Both the position numbers and the translations under genes were made by a program. Of a stretch of DNA of 59,972 nt, positions 37,205 through 45,742 are shown one piece after another; within the stretch, counting starts at the first letter, position 1, and each line of letters begins with the position of its first letter. The stretch is from the NCBI RefSeq assembly GCF_047920995.1, contig NZ_JBLRWZ010000014.1:1-59972 (forward strand), written 5' to 3'. The DNA is from Aliidiomarina sp047920995. Lineage in GTDB: Bacteria; Pseudomonadota; Gammaproteobacteria; Enterobacterales; Alteromonadaceae. The notes under the pieces were generated by a model that searched no databases, was not told the DNA's origin, and was given only the letters and a program-made list of their open reading frames with translations.

Positions 37205-38146
37205 ATGAAACATGTAAGTATGTGGTTAGCTGGCTTTGTGATGCTATTTAGTGCAATGGCATTAACAAATGCAAATGCAGCAGAGCAATGTGAAACATTA
37301 ATTGCCGGGCAAAATTATGATGCAGGAACCCTGTGTGTAAGTAACGACACGGATACAATCACAATTTCCGTTACCACCCAAGATGGATGGACGATGGGCG
37401 AAACGCAGTTGGCGTTAGGAACATCATTCGATGATATTCCCACCAATCGCCCAGGCAACCCTATGATAGGGCAGTTTTCGTATAAAGAGTATGTAGATGG
37501 CACTTCTTTAATCTACGTTTTTGATCTCGCGGATTTCGATGCTACCTGTGATTCGAATTTCTATATCGCTTTTCACGCGGTAGTGAGTAACGGCGATCAA
37601 ATAGAAACAGCATGGGCTGATGGCGATCGGTTTACCCAACGTGGCGGCTGGGCAACCTACTTCCAATACCAAGCTGTTTGCCCCGGCAACGGTGGTGATG
37701 ATCCTGTGGTGTGTACAGGCGAAGATACAGGCTATGCATTTGGCAATGTAACGCTAGATAGCTTTGCTGGCGTAAGCCGTTGGGGTTGGGCAATCGAAGG
37801 TATCGAACGTGGTACTGAGAATGCTACCGCCACGGTATGGGCAGGCGCCGGACAAAATGATCTTTCGAAAGGACACGAAGCTGGCGAGATCTCATATACA
37901 TTTGATGAAAATGGCTGGTTAAATGTTGATGCGTATGCAAACCCTGGTTATGTGTTTGCTGCAATTCATCTGTTTGCTGGCGAAGGCTATCCAGAGAATG
38001 TTGTTGCCAATGGCGGCTTCCCTTATCGCCTGAACGAAAGTGAAGATAACGATAATCTCGTTACTTATGCGAACTACTACGAGCAGATTGAAGGTGACGT
38101 AATCAATATGATTGTGCACTTTGAAGTGAAATTCAACTGCGAATAG
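37205..38146 (+). CDS. Secreted protein of unknown function with two related beta domains
   Basis: 313 residues from the ATG at 37205, which has AAGGTGG at ideal spacing; a GTG nine bases earlier is in frame but lies inside that site. Signal peptide about 1-26 (ends ANAA). The first half (CETLIAGQNYDAGTLCVSND... GWTMGETQLALG) holds several cysteines and ends with an ETAWADGDRFTQRGGWATYF segment, a pattern seen in secreted proteins of marine bacteria and Bacteroidetes, often near surface adhesins. A Gly/Asp-rich linker leads to a second beta domain, and the protein ends in Cys. Acidic throughout. No enzyme motif was found. A strong terminator follows, so it is a single-gene unit. Confidence 0.75.
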   Translation: MKHVSMWLAGFVMLFSAMALTNANAAEQCETLIAGQNYDAGTLCVSNDTDTITISVTTQDGWTMGETQLALGTSFDDIPTNRPGNPMIGQFSYKEYVDGTSLIYVFDLADFDATCDSNFYIAFHAVVSNGDQIETAWADGDRFTQRGGWATYFQYQAVCPGNGGDDPVVCTGEDTGYAFGNVTLDSFAGVSRWGWAIEGIERGTENATATVWAGAGQNDLSKGHEAGEISYTFDENGWLNVDAYANPGYVFAAIHLFAGEGYPENVVANGGFPYRLNESEDNDNLVTYANYYEQIEGDVINMIVHFEVKFNCE

Positions 38147-38167
38147 CGGATAAGTGTAGCCAATATG

Positions 38168-38210
38168 AAAAGCGCCGCACATTTTACTCAGGTAAAGGTG
38201 CGGCGCTTTT
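38168..38210 (+). terminator. Terminator after the secreted protein gene
   Basis: AAAAGCGCCGCAC ... GTGCGGCGCTTTT with an inner TTTAC/GTAAA stem and a TCAG-type loop. The T-run is short but the stem is very strong; it may work in both directions. Confidence 0.85.
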
Positions 38211-38364
38211 ATATGTAGAATATCAGTATGTTGTAGTTGGTCATACAGCATGTTTTCACAATTTGCTATTTTTTTGAGGGGATGTTAGAAAAGTATTTGG
38301 TGTTGCTAAAGTAGCACTCATCTAGGGTTTAGATGTTCAATCAAAGTGTAAAAGGAATTAACCA

Positions 38365-39033
38365 ATGTTCAAGTCGATAATAGGAATAACCGCACTCGCA
38401 ATTTTCTCATGCTTTATTAGCTTTGCCGGAATAGCTGAAACAGAGCAAAAGAAAATAAACCCAATTGCTGAAGCGATGCGAGTGTCCGCACATTCACTGG
38501 CAATGAATAACGCTGAATTAAACCGCGCGTTCCTCGTTATAGTCAAATTTCAAGCGGGTATGCTCCCCCTCCCAGAGCTTGATGCTTTATCCGATCGCGA
38601 AATTCTAAGTGAAATTGATTTTTACACTAAACCTTATGCAGAAATAACAGATGAATCCATGGCGATTATATGGAAGCGGTACGAAATAGAGACAGCGATG
38701 CTAGCGAAAGAAGCCGATGTTGAACTATCCAAGTTTGCACCTTTTTATCGGGCATTTATTAGAACATTCGAAAGTGGTAAAAGGCTTCTCGATTATCAGA
38801 TAGCTCAGAGCAACTCAGATGCAACCGGCTCGTACTCCGCTTTCAATGTCGGCTTTGGCAGTGACGACGTCGAATGCACCGCATCATGCGAAGCTCTCCG
38901 AGTTGAAGATATAGAAAGCTATGAAGCGCTACTAGAGATTCTGGAAGATATGCGGAATCGATTCGCCACATACCCAACCGCTACTCCACGCCCACTGGAA
39001 GTTATAGCCACCAAGCCAGCCAGTTACATCTAG
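38365..39033 (+). CDS. Exported hypothetical protein, 3' end antisense to the flavoprotein gene
   Basis: 222 residues. Signal peptide about 1-24 (FISFAGIA then ETEQ). The mature part is helical and acidic, with a Cys pair in VECTASCEAL near residue 175. I do not recognise a family. The last 33 codons lie antisense to the conserved 3' end of the neighbouring flavoprotein gene (overlap 38932-39033), so the C-terminal tail is probably not original: the natural stop may have been lost, or the gene joined to its neighbour by a deletion. AAAGGAATT precedes the ATG, and codon use in the first 190 codons looks genuine. Confidence 0.6.
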   Translation: MFKSIIGITALAIFSCFISFAGIAETEQKKINPIAEAMRVSAHSLAMNNAELNRAFLVIVKFQAGMLPLPELDALSDREILSEIDFYTKPYAEITDESMAIIWKRYEIETAMLAKEADVELSKFAPFYRAFIRTFESGKRLLDYQIAQSNSDATGSYSAFNVGFGSDDVECTASCEALRVEDIESYEALLEILEDMRNRFATYPTATPRPLEVIATKPASYI

Positions 39034-40149
39034 CACTTCGCCTATGAAGTACAGGCCTGGTTGCAGCTTACTTTCCATAGTTTTTGAGCTTACTTGGTTT
39101 ACATCAATACCACCAATGGTTACTTCGGCGGTGCGATACCCTTCGGTACCATTCGGCTTTATTGGCCATGCGAAAATTAGCCCGGCAACACGTTCAAGTT
39201 CGCTGTTGCTGATATCCGCTAGGTTTTTCGTTGGCCACTGGCCGTGAGCTGCCAGTGTTTGCACCATACGCTTGGGCAGATATTTGCTGAATAAAGCAAT
39301 TAAGGAGCTACGCGGCTGTTGTTGCTTAGCTTGCTTAATTAGGGCGTGAGCGTCTTCGTTAGGTAGTAGATTTACCTGTAAGGTTTCCCCAGGGTACCAA
39401 TAGGAAGACATCTGCAGCATGGCGGGCCCGCTTAATCCGCGGTGGGTAAACAACATGGCTTCTTTAAAGCTGGCGCGTTGATTACTGGCTACTACATCGG
39501 CCGCAACGCCGGATAAATCAGCGAGTGCGGCTTTATCGGTATCCTGCAATGTAAATGGAACTAAACCAGCACGCACTGGCTTGATGGTATGGCCAAATTG
39601 CTCTGCTACTTTATAACCAAATGGGGTAGCGCCAAGTTTCGGCATTGATAATCCGCCGCAGGCAATTACCAAGTTCGTTGTTGTAAACTCACCGGCACTG
39701 GTATTTACATGATAAATACCGTTGTGCTCGGCAACGGTAATTATTTCGGTGCGAAGCTTAACCTGCGCGCCGGCACCTTGGCATTCTTTGAGGAGCATTC
39801 GCACAATATCTTTCGCCGAATCATTGCAAAATAGTTGGCCGAGTGATTTTTCATGCCATGCAATACCGTGCTTTTCTACCATGGCCAAAAAATCCCACTG
39901 GGTGTAACGGCTTAAAGCAGATTTACAAAAGTGCGGATTATCGGAAAGAAAATTTTCTGGTGCAGTGTACATATTGGTGAAGTTGCAACGGCCACCACCT
40001 GAAATGAGAATCTTTTTACCTGCTTGTTTGGCGTGTTCGAGCACCGCTACCGATAAACCGCGCTTGGCGGCAGTAGCCGCGCACATTAGGCCAGCGGCAC
40101 CGGCACCAATAACAACGGTATCAAACGTAGAGAGTTCTGTTGCGGGCAT
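38932..40149 (-). CDS. BaiN/HI0933-family FAD-dependent flavoprotein (YhiN-type)
   Basis: 405 residues from the ATG at 40149 (GGAACG upstream); a frame extension of nine codons has no ribosome site. FAD-binding dinucleotide motif VVIGAGAAGLMCAATAA, then KKILISGGGRCNFTN, the family signature, GLSMPKLGATPFGY, and a C-terminal FAD segment YFIGEVLDVTGWLGGYNFQWAWSSG. The family is widely conserved and contains BaiN and YhiN; the reaction is not established for proteobacterial members. The 3' end overlaps the exported hypothetical gene on the other strand. Confidence 0.92.
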   Translation of the reverse strand: MPATELSTFDTVVIGAGAAGLMCAATAAKRGLSVAVLEHAKQAGKKILISGGGRCNFTNMYTAPENFLSDNPHFCKSALSRYTQWDFLAMVEKHGIAWHEKSLGQLFCNDSAKDIVRMLLKECQGAGAQVKLRTEIITVAEHNGIYHVNTSAGEFTTTNLVIACGGLSMPKLGATPFGYKVAEQFGHTIKPVRAGLVPFTLQDTDKAALADLSGVAADVVASNQRASFKEAMLFTHRGLSGPAMLQMSSYWYPGETLQVNLLPNEDAHALIKQAKQQQPRSSLIALFSKYLPKRMVQTLAAHGQWPTKNLADISNSELERVAGLIFAWPIKPNGTEGYRTAEVTIGGIDVNQVSSKTMESKLQPGLYFIGEVLDVTGWLGGYNFQWAWSSGWVCGESIPHIFQNL

Positions 40150-40385
40150 CTTCGAACGTTCCAAAAGCACATGCAATGCTGTGTTATGGCTATCATCAAC
40201 ATATCTTGTTACATATCAACTATGCATTCAGCGAATGATTTGCCTATTATTAGAGCAAGGTGGTAGCAATCGAGAGTTATACGAAAACCAAAAAGCTACG
40301 GAGTAAAGAGTAGTAAAGCTCTTAAGATGAATTATACCTGTAAGTATATGGGTTCTCCAAACTATCGTGAAAGAAGGGAACAACT

Positions 40386-41252
40386 ATGAATATAAAGCAG
40401 CTTATATTAATCGCAGGGCTTCTGGCAGTGCAAGGCAGTGCGCAAGCTGCTGGCATTGAAAGTGAAGAGCAGTTAGAAAGCCTGAAGCGCGCGGCTCAGC
40501 ACGGCTCTTCCGAGGCGATGATTATGCTTTCGGTAACTTATGCGAACGGCGAAGGCGTTGAGCCAGATGAAGTGATTGCCATGCGATGGATGCGTGAGGC
40601 GATTCGGAATCGTAATCCGCAAGCCTATTTTGTGAAATCACAATGGTTACGCAACGGGCACGTAGTTGATGCTGATCTTGAGCGTGCCGATTATTTTCTT
40701 GAGCGTGCAGTGGGAGCTGGGCATGCACCAGCGATGTACGAGAAAGCAGCGCGGAAATTGCGAGAGGATATGGCTGATCAAAACGCAATAGAGCTACTTG
40801 CTGGCGCGGCCGATACGGGTCACTTCGGGTCAATGTACTTGCTGGCGGGTTTGCTTGAAAATGGGATGGTGAGCGGTGAACCGGAAATAGAAAAAGCTGC
40901 GGCGCTGTATTCAACATTAGCCATTCGCAATTATCGCGATTCACGAGAGAAATTGCGCGCTTATGCACGGTTTTTTAGCCAGCAAAACACGGAAGCATCT
41001 GCGGAAATAGTTGCTAGTATCGAGAGCAGCTTAAACATGGAAGTAATTGAAATTCGTGGCGAGGCAGCATTTGCGAATACTCTTGCTCGGTTAACAGAAA
41101 CAATGCGCCGGCCAACTACCGGCACGCGTATTCGTAGAGCACAAGATTGTGGTGTGCAAAGCTTAGGATGTCAGGTTGTGTTCGATCGCACGAACGGTGT
41201 TGATAGCCCCGCTGGTTCAGTTTCTGAGTTAATTTATGGTTATGGCCGTTAA
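40386..41252 (+). CDS. Exported Sel1-like repeat protein
   Basis: 288 residues. Signal peptide about 1-21 (QGSAQA then AG). Several Sel1/TPR-like repeats of about 36 residues follow: SSEAMIMLSVTYANGEGVEPDEVIAMRWM, NPQAYFVKSQWLRNGHVVDADLERA and GHFGSMYLLAGLLENGM. Sel1 repeats bind other proteins and are common in periplasmic regulators. The C-terminal 60 residues lack repeats and hold two Cys (DCGVQSLGCQ), a likely disulfide. GAAGGG precedes the ATG. It is transcribed alone and ends at a strong terminator. Confidence 0.82.
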   Translation: MNIKQLILIAGLLAVQGSAQAAGIESEEQLESLKRAAQHGSSEAMIMLSVTYANGEGVEPDEVIAMRWMREAIRNRNPQAYFVKSQWLRNGHVVDADLERADYFLERAVGAGHAPAMYEKAARKLREDMADQNAIELLAGAADTGHFGSMYLLAGLLENGMVSGEPEIEKAAALYSTLAIRNYRDSREKLRAYARFFSQQNTEASAEIVASIESSLNMEVIEIRGEAAFANTLARLTETMRRPTTGTRIRRAQDCGVQSLGCQVVFDRTNGVDSPAGSVSELIYGYGR

Positions 41253-41303
41253 TTAAGGTTTAGTACACCAATTCTTGGTGCTCGTTACTGCTCGTTAAAG
41301 CAT

Positions 41304-41340
41304 AAAAAACCTCTACCGGCGAAGCCTGTAGAGGTTTTTT
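41304..41340. terminator. Bidirectional terminator between convergent genes
   Basis: AAAAAACCTCTAC ... GTAGAGGTTTTTT with an inner GGC/GCC pair and GAA loop. A- and T-runs on both sides mean it can end the Sel1-repeat transcript and the YfcC-type transcript from the other strand. Confidence 0.92.
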
Positions 41341-41379
41341 GTTACGAAGTGCTAAATACTCGTTCTTTACTACCAGTGC

Positions 41380-42810
41380 TTAGCTTACGAGCTGAGCTGT
41401 AACCTCTGCTAAGTGATGATCGGCGCCATAACCGAATACCACTGCTAGTATTAATATAATGGTTGCAAACAACATAAGCTTACCAAGGAGCGGTAGGCAG
41501 AAACGGAACCAGCGATCATAAGGCACGCCGGCAATACCGATAATCCCCATGAGCACCGCATTGGTTGGTACAATCATATTTGAGAAGCCATCACCAAACT
41601 GGTAGGCCAATACCGCAACTTGGCGGGGCACGCCAACTAAATCACTGAGTGGCGCCATCAGCGGCATAGTTACAAATGCTTGCCCTGAACCAGAAGGTAC
41701 AAACAAGTTCAGAATGGTTTGGATAATCAACATACCTACCGCAGAAATAGCAGCAGGAACATGAGATAGAGGCATAGCGAGGCCATTTACAATGCTATGT
41801 AGAATCTGGCCATCTTCGAGAATTAGTGCAATACCGCGGGCTACACCAATAAGTACGGCTGTGGTGGTTAAATCTTTTACGCCCTCAATAAAGCTATCGG
41901 CGGCTTCATCAAACTTCAAGCGGCCTAGCAGGGTGATGAGAATCCCCCAACCCACAAAACAAGCGCCCAGCTCGTATAAATACCAGCCATGCTGTGAGAT
42001 ACCATAAATAGCGATACCAATAGTAATCAGGAAGGTAAACAAAATTGAGCGATGGCGGCGATTAAGCGTTGGATATTCCGTTTTCTCCTTACCATCCAGT
42101 GGGCAAGGTAAATCGGCAACCAGCGATTGCTGCGGATCTGCCATTACTTTCTTCGCGTACTTCCACACATGGTGATAGGCGATAAGTACGAACGGTACAA
42201 TAATAGCGAGGCGCAGCCATAATCCTGAATACGGTGGCACTTCTGCGATGCCCTGTGCAATCAGTACGGTGAATGGGTTAAATGCAGAAGCACCATAACC
42301 AACACCATAACCGGCTACTGTCATGCCCACGGCGGTCATGGCATCTAACCGCATCGCTTTACACAAGCCCACCAGAATTAATACAAATGGGATATACTCG
42401 CCGGCGGTACCAATGGCACCAGAGGCCAACGAGAACATAAAAATCACCATAAAAATTAATTTTTGCGGCGTTTCTTTGTTCTTCTCAAGTAGATTACCAA
42501 TTAACGCATCTACGGTGCCGGTGCGGCGCGCAATCGCCAAAACACCACCTACAATAAACACGAAGAAGATAATATCCTGTGCGGCGGCAAAGGCGCGCGG
42601 TACTGCAGTAAGTAATTGCCATGGGGTAAGATACTGGCGCTCTTCTACTAACGTAAACGTGCCCGGAACAACTACTTCACGGTTTGCTTCGTTAAGAACA
42701 GTTTGGAAAAAGCCTTGTGGAACAATCCAAGTAGCAAACATTGCCACAATCATCATTGCAAATAGCAAGGTGAGCGTGTGCGGAACCTTAAACGGTTTCT
42801 TATTCTCCAT
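41380..42810 (-). CDS. YfcC/DcuC-type carboxylate carrier
   Basis: 476 residues, about 12 membrane helices. N-terminal FKVPHTLTLLFAMMIVAM.ATWIVPQG and the two matching re-entrant-like segments GAIGTAGEYIPF and NLFVPSGSGQAFVTMPLMAPLSDLVG are typical of YfcC proteins in the anaerobic C4-dicarboxylate carrier group. The substrate is not known; basic amino acids, peptides or dicarboxylates have been suggested for relatives. Transcribed alone, with its own divergent promoter region toward the DUF1439 gene. Confidence 0.87.
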   Translation of the reverse strand: MENKKPFKVPHTLTLLFAMMIVAMFATWIVPQGFFQTVLNEANREVVVPGTFTLVEERQYLTPWQLLTAVPRAFAAAQDIIFFVFIVGGVLAIARRTGTVDALIGNLLEKNKETPQKLIFMVIFMFSLASGAIGTAGEYIPFVLILVGLCKAMRLDAMTAVGMTVAGYGVGYGASAFNPFTVLIAQGIAEVPPYSGLWLRLAIIVPFVLIAYHHVWKYAKKVMADPQQSLVADLPCPLDGKEKTEYPTLNRRHRSILFTFLITIGIAIYGISQHGWYLYELGACFVGWGILITLLGRLKFDEAADSFIEGVKDLTTTAVLIGVARGIALILEDGQILHSIVNGLAMPLSHVPAAISAVGMLIIQTILNLFVPSGSGQAFVTMPLMAPLSDLVGVPRQVAVLAYQFGDGFSNMIVPTNAVLMGIIGIAGVPYDRWFRFCLPLLGKLMLFATIILILAVVFGYGADHHLAEVTAQLVS

Positions 42811-42984
42811 ACGGGTGCCTTTGTTGTTATATTTTCGAATCAGTTATTTAAACTATAAGCGAGTATATTCTAAGCTATCTGGCGCTAAGAATACCTGAAC
42901 TGGCCTAGCCAACCAAGATTAACTTTGTTTCTAGTTATTTTGTGGGTATCGTTGTTACCAATGTTCTACTAAGGAATTACTGAA

Positions 42985-43554
42985 ATGCGTAAAATTGTTC
43001 TCTCATTAAGCTTTGTTATCCCGGCAATTATTCTTGGCGCATGTGCGCAACTGGCAGAGCTCAGTAGCTACCGAATTACTGAACCAGAGTTAGAACGGAT
43101 GATTGTGCGGCAGCTTGATCAGGCTCAGCAGGAAGTACGCATTATGGGGTTTGGTGTACCTTTAGAAGTAAATTCACTACAAGCTGAAATAGGCCCAGAC
43201 GATACGGATCTAGTGCGTTTGGCAGGTGATTTTAGCTTGGCTTTTGAAGTGTTTGGGCGCAAATACCCGGTGCAACTCACCTTGGGGGTTGAAGGGGCGC
43301 CCATGTATGATGGTGAAGAGAAAGCCATTTACGTGCGGCGTTTAAATATTATTAATTCGAGCGTTAACGCGGCGGGCTTCAGTGGCAGTTTGAACGCCAT
43401 TGATCAGCAGGTACTGGATATTCTAGATGAGTATTTAGCGCAACAGCCGGTATATCGGTTAAACCCAGAAGATCGCACGCAAAACCTACTTATGCAGGTT
43501 CCTTTATCACTTACCGTTGAAAGTGGCGCGTTGCGTATTTCGCCATCGCGCTGA
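42985..43554 (+). CDS. DUF1439 lipoprotein (YceB-like)
   Basis: 189 residues. Lipoprotein signal with lipobox LGAC (Cys20). The mature part has the DUF1439 pattern: YRITEPELERMIVRQL, then a two-layer beta fold (VPLEVNSLQAEIGPDDTDLVRLAGDF), a tubular lipid-binding-like shape in known structures. E. coli YceB is the best-known relative; its role is unclear. AAGGAATTACTGAA is upstream. It converges with rsmJ 29 bases away. Confidence 0.85.
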   Translation: MRKIVLSLSFVIPAIILGACAQLAELSSYRITEPELERMIVRQLDQAQQEVRIMGFGVPLEVNSLQAEIGPDDTDLVRLAGDFSLAFEVFGRKYPVQLTLGVEGAPMYDGEEKAIYVRRLNIINSSVNAAGFSGSLNAIDQQVLDILDEYLAQQPVYRLNPEDRTQNLLMQVPLSLTVESGALRISPSR

Positions 43555-43583
43555 GAGGATGGCCAGCTTAATTGAAAGCGGCG

Positions 43584-44387
43584 CTATGCAGTTGTTCTCG
43601 GGTAAGCCTGCTTAATATAAACATCAAAGCGATGTTTTTTACTGGCGATTTGGCTACTTGGGGTTTGCCCAGCAAGAAATGGTGCGCGTGCTGGGCGTTT
43701 CACTACCACCCGGCAGCTTGCAACTGCTAATGCAGCCGGTAACAGGCTATCGGCATCTAAATCAGCGCCCACCAAATGTTGTAAAATTTGCATTTCTTTT
43801 TTAACCGCAGCTGATTTTTCTTTCTCTGGAAACATCGGATCTAAATAGATAGTGTGCGGTGCAATGGCAAGTAGTTGCTCCTGAATATCGGCGGCATTTA
43901 ACAAACTTCCCGGCGGCAGCATATGCACTCGGTGGCAACTCCAGTGCTCGGCGTGCCCCTGCTCTAGATGGAATTGTTGTAGATGTACAATGGCGTGTTC
44001 TAATAAAGCGTGAATGGCAGGATTTCGCTCTAGTAACCATACCTCGCAGCCTGCGTGCGCAAGCATGAGGCCATCACGGCCAAGCCCTGCGGTAGCATCA
44101 ATTACCCGTGGGCGAAAGCCTTTGCCTAGGCCCACTGCCCTAACTACCGCTTCTTGTTTACCGCCGCCAAGTTGTTGCCGCCAAGCTTGCTTACCGCGGG
44201 TGTAATCAAGGGTTAATGGTTGGTATTCAGGCTTACTGCGCCAGCGTAACTGTAATCCTTCGCGGGTGAGCTCCAGCAGAAAATCAGCACCGGTATCAGT
44301 GGCGGGCAACTGATACTCGCTTGCTAACGCTGCAGCTGCAGCCTGTAGCTCCGGTTCAGCTGCTAGTAATGGCACTGGAAAGCTCAC
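43584..44387 (-). CDS. rsmJ: 16S rRNA (guanine-1516-N2)-methyltransferase RsmJ
   Basis: 267 residues. SAM motif I is VIDATAGLGRDGLMLAHAGCEVWLLERNP, and the catalytic motif IV is YLDPMFPEKEKSA, the RsmJ form. LDYTRGKQAWRQQLGGGKQE precedes them, as in the family. It methylates G1516 of 16S rRNA. The start overlaps the elaA stop by four bases (ATGA), so the pair is translationally coupled. Confidence 0.94.
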   Translation of the reverse strand: MSFPVPLLAAEPELQAAAAALASEYQLPATDTGADFLLELTREGLQLRWRSKPEYQPLTLDYTRGKQAWRQQLGGGKQEAVVRAVGLGKGFRPRVIDATAGLGRDGLMLAHAGCEVWLLERNPAIHALLEHAIVHLQQFHLEQGHAEHWSCHRVHMLPPGSLLNAADIQEQLLAIAPHTIYLDPMFPEKEKSAAVKKEMQILQHLVGADLDADSLLPAALAVASCRVVVKRPARAPFLAGQTPSSQIASKKHRFDVYIKQAYPRTTA

Positions 44388-44824
44388 TTGCGGTATTCCA
44401 TGAGCTTATGAGGGATATCGTCTTCTAGATATTCTTCGCCAATGGGCACAAAGCCCAGCGAACCATAAAACTCAAGTAGGTAGGTTTGCGCATTCAATTC
44501 GATTGGCTGGTTTGGAGCGCGTGCCAGAATCTCGGTTACCGCCCGCTCCATGAGCTCACGGCCATAGCTTTTACCCCGGCCGCGTTGGTGTACCACAACT
44601 CGGCCAATTTCTGAGGTTTCATCACCAGGGCAATGTAAGCGGGCATAAGCCACTAAACCTTCGTTATCAAAGCCACATAAATGCAGCCAGTTTGCATCGG
44701 TACCATCGATATCGTGGTACGGACAATTCTGCTCTACGATAAAAATATCTTGCCGTAGCTTAAAGATGTCGTGAACTTGGCGGCCATTCAATTCTGCAAA
44801 GGTACTTGTGGTGAAGTGCAGCAT
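44384..44824 (-). CDS. elaA: ElaA-type GNAT N-acetyltransferase
   Basis: 146 residues. GNAT fold with the ElaA sequence marks FKLRQDIFIVEQNCPYHDIDG, acetyl-CoA loop IGRVVVHQRGRGKSYGRELM and the closing AQTYLLEFYGSLGFVP. The substrate of ElaA is not known. Coupled to rsmJ by a 4-base overlap and 20 bases after dam, so dam-elaA-rsmJ may form a transcript. Confidence 0.9.
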   Translation of the reverse strand: MLHFTTSTFAELNGRQVHDIFKLRQDIFIVEQNCPYHDIDGTDANWLHLCGFDNEGLVAYARLHCPGDETSEIGRVVVHQRGRGKSYGRELMERAVTEILARAPNQPIELNAQTYLLEFYGSLGFVPIGEEYLEDDIPHKLMEYRK

Positions 44825-44844
44825 GCATTCCCTCCGTAGCGCAA

Positions 44845-45681
44845 TTATTTTGCTTGGGCAATTAACGTGGGGGCGAAATAAGCTAACAGTTCACCCACCT
44901 TTTTACGATTAGCTCCATTTTGGCTGATAAAGCGGTGTACCTGCAAGGTTGTTAACTCAGCTGCTTCATAAAATAGCCGCGCCGTTTCGGTATCATGATT
45001 GCTGATCAACACGGGAATTCCGCGCTTTTTTGCCGCTTGAATGGATTTTTGCGCTAGTAACAATTGTTCATCAAGCCCAAAACCATTGCCCGAGTAGCTC
45101 GTGAAATTCGCTGTTGGGCTGAGCGGAAGATAGGGCGGATCACAATACACTACATGGCCTCGGCGAGCGCGGCGAAAGCTATTTTGAAAAGGCTCGCAGG
45201 TGAAGGTTGCTTTTTTGGCTTTCTCAGCAAAGAACTCAAGCTCAGCGGCAGGAAAATACGGTGCACGGTAACGGCCAAAGGGCACATTGAACAAGCCACG
45301 GGAGTTATAGCGGCAGAGGCCGTTATAACCATGCCGATTCAAATACAGAAATAGTAATGAACGTTCGTAGGTATCGGTACTGGCGTTAAATGCTTTGCGC
45401 AGCGCGTAATAGGCTTGTTCTTCGTTATTGCTAGGCACAAATAATTTACGAGCATCTTCAATGTAGGTTTTCGGCCGGCGCTTTAAAAATTTGTAGAGGT
45501 TTATTAAATCGGCGTTGATGTCGTTTAATAAATACTTATCGTAATCCGTATTCAAAAACACCGAGCCCGCACCCACAAAGGGTTCAATTAGCTTATCGCC
45601 AGCCGGCAGTAACTGCCGAATGGGTTCAACTAATGTGTATTTTCCACCTGCCCATTTCAGGAACGCGCGCTGCTTTTTCAT
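44845..45681 (-). CDS. dam: DNA adenine methyltransferase Dam
   Basis: 278 residues, class D12 methylase making N6-methyladenine in GATC. Motif I is FLKWAGGKYTLVEPI with FVGAGSVFLN; motif IV is VYCDPPYLPLS; the TRD region includes RYNSRGLFNVPFGRY. Dam marks the parental strand for mismatch repair and times replication start. It follows aroB by only 61 bases with no damX, although damX normally lies between them in this group. Confidence 0.96.
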   Translation of the reverse strand: MKKQRAFLKWAGGKYTLVEPIRQLLPAGDKLIEPFVGAGSVFLNTDYDKYLLNDINADLINLYKFLKRRPKTYIEDARKLFVPSNNEEQAYYALRKAFNASTDTYERSLLFLYLNRHGYNGLCRYNSRGLFNVPFGRYRAPYFPAAELEFFAEKAKKATFTCEPFQNSFRRARRGHVVYCDPPYLPLSPTANFTSYSGNGFGLDEQLLLAQKSIQAAKKRGIPVLISNHDTETARLFYEAAELTTLQVHRFISQNGANRKKVGELLAYFAPTLIAQAK

Positions 45682-45742
45682 ATTATTATTTGTGGTTAAC
45701 TAGTGCAGTGAGTGTATCGTGAAAGCCGCGAAAAGGCATTGT

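Noticed and set aside
40522..40968. 148-codon frame opposite the Sel1-repeat gene
   Set aside because: Shadow frame; rich in His, Gln and Ser as expected of antisense reading, with no motifs.
42323..42898. 191-codon frame opposite the YfcC-type carrier gene
   Set aside because: Antisense shadow of a membrane protein; the carrier frame has clear family motifs and this one does not.
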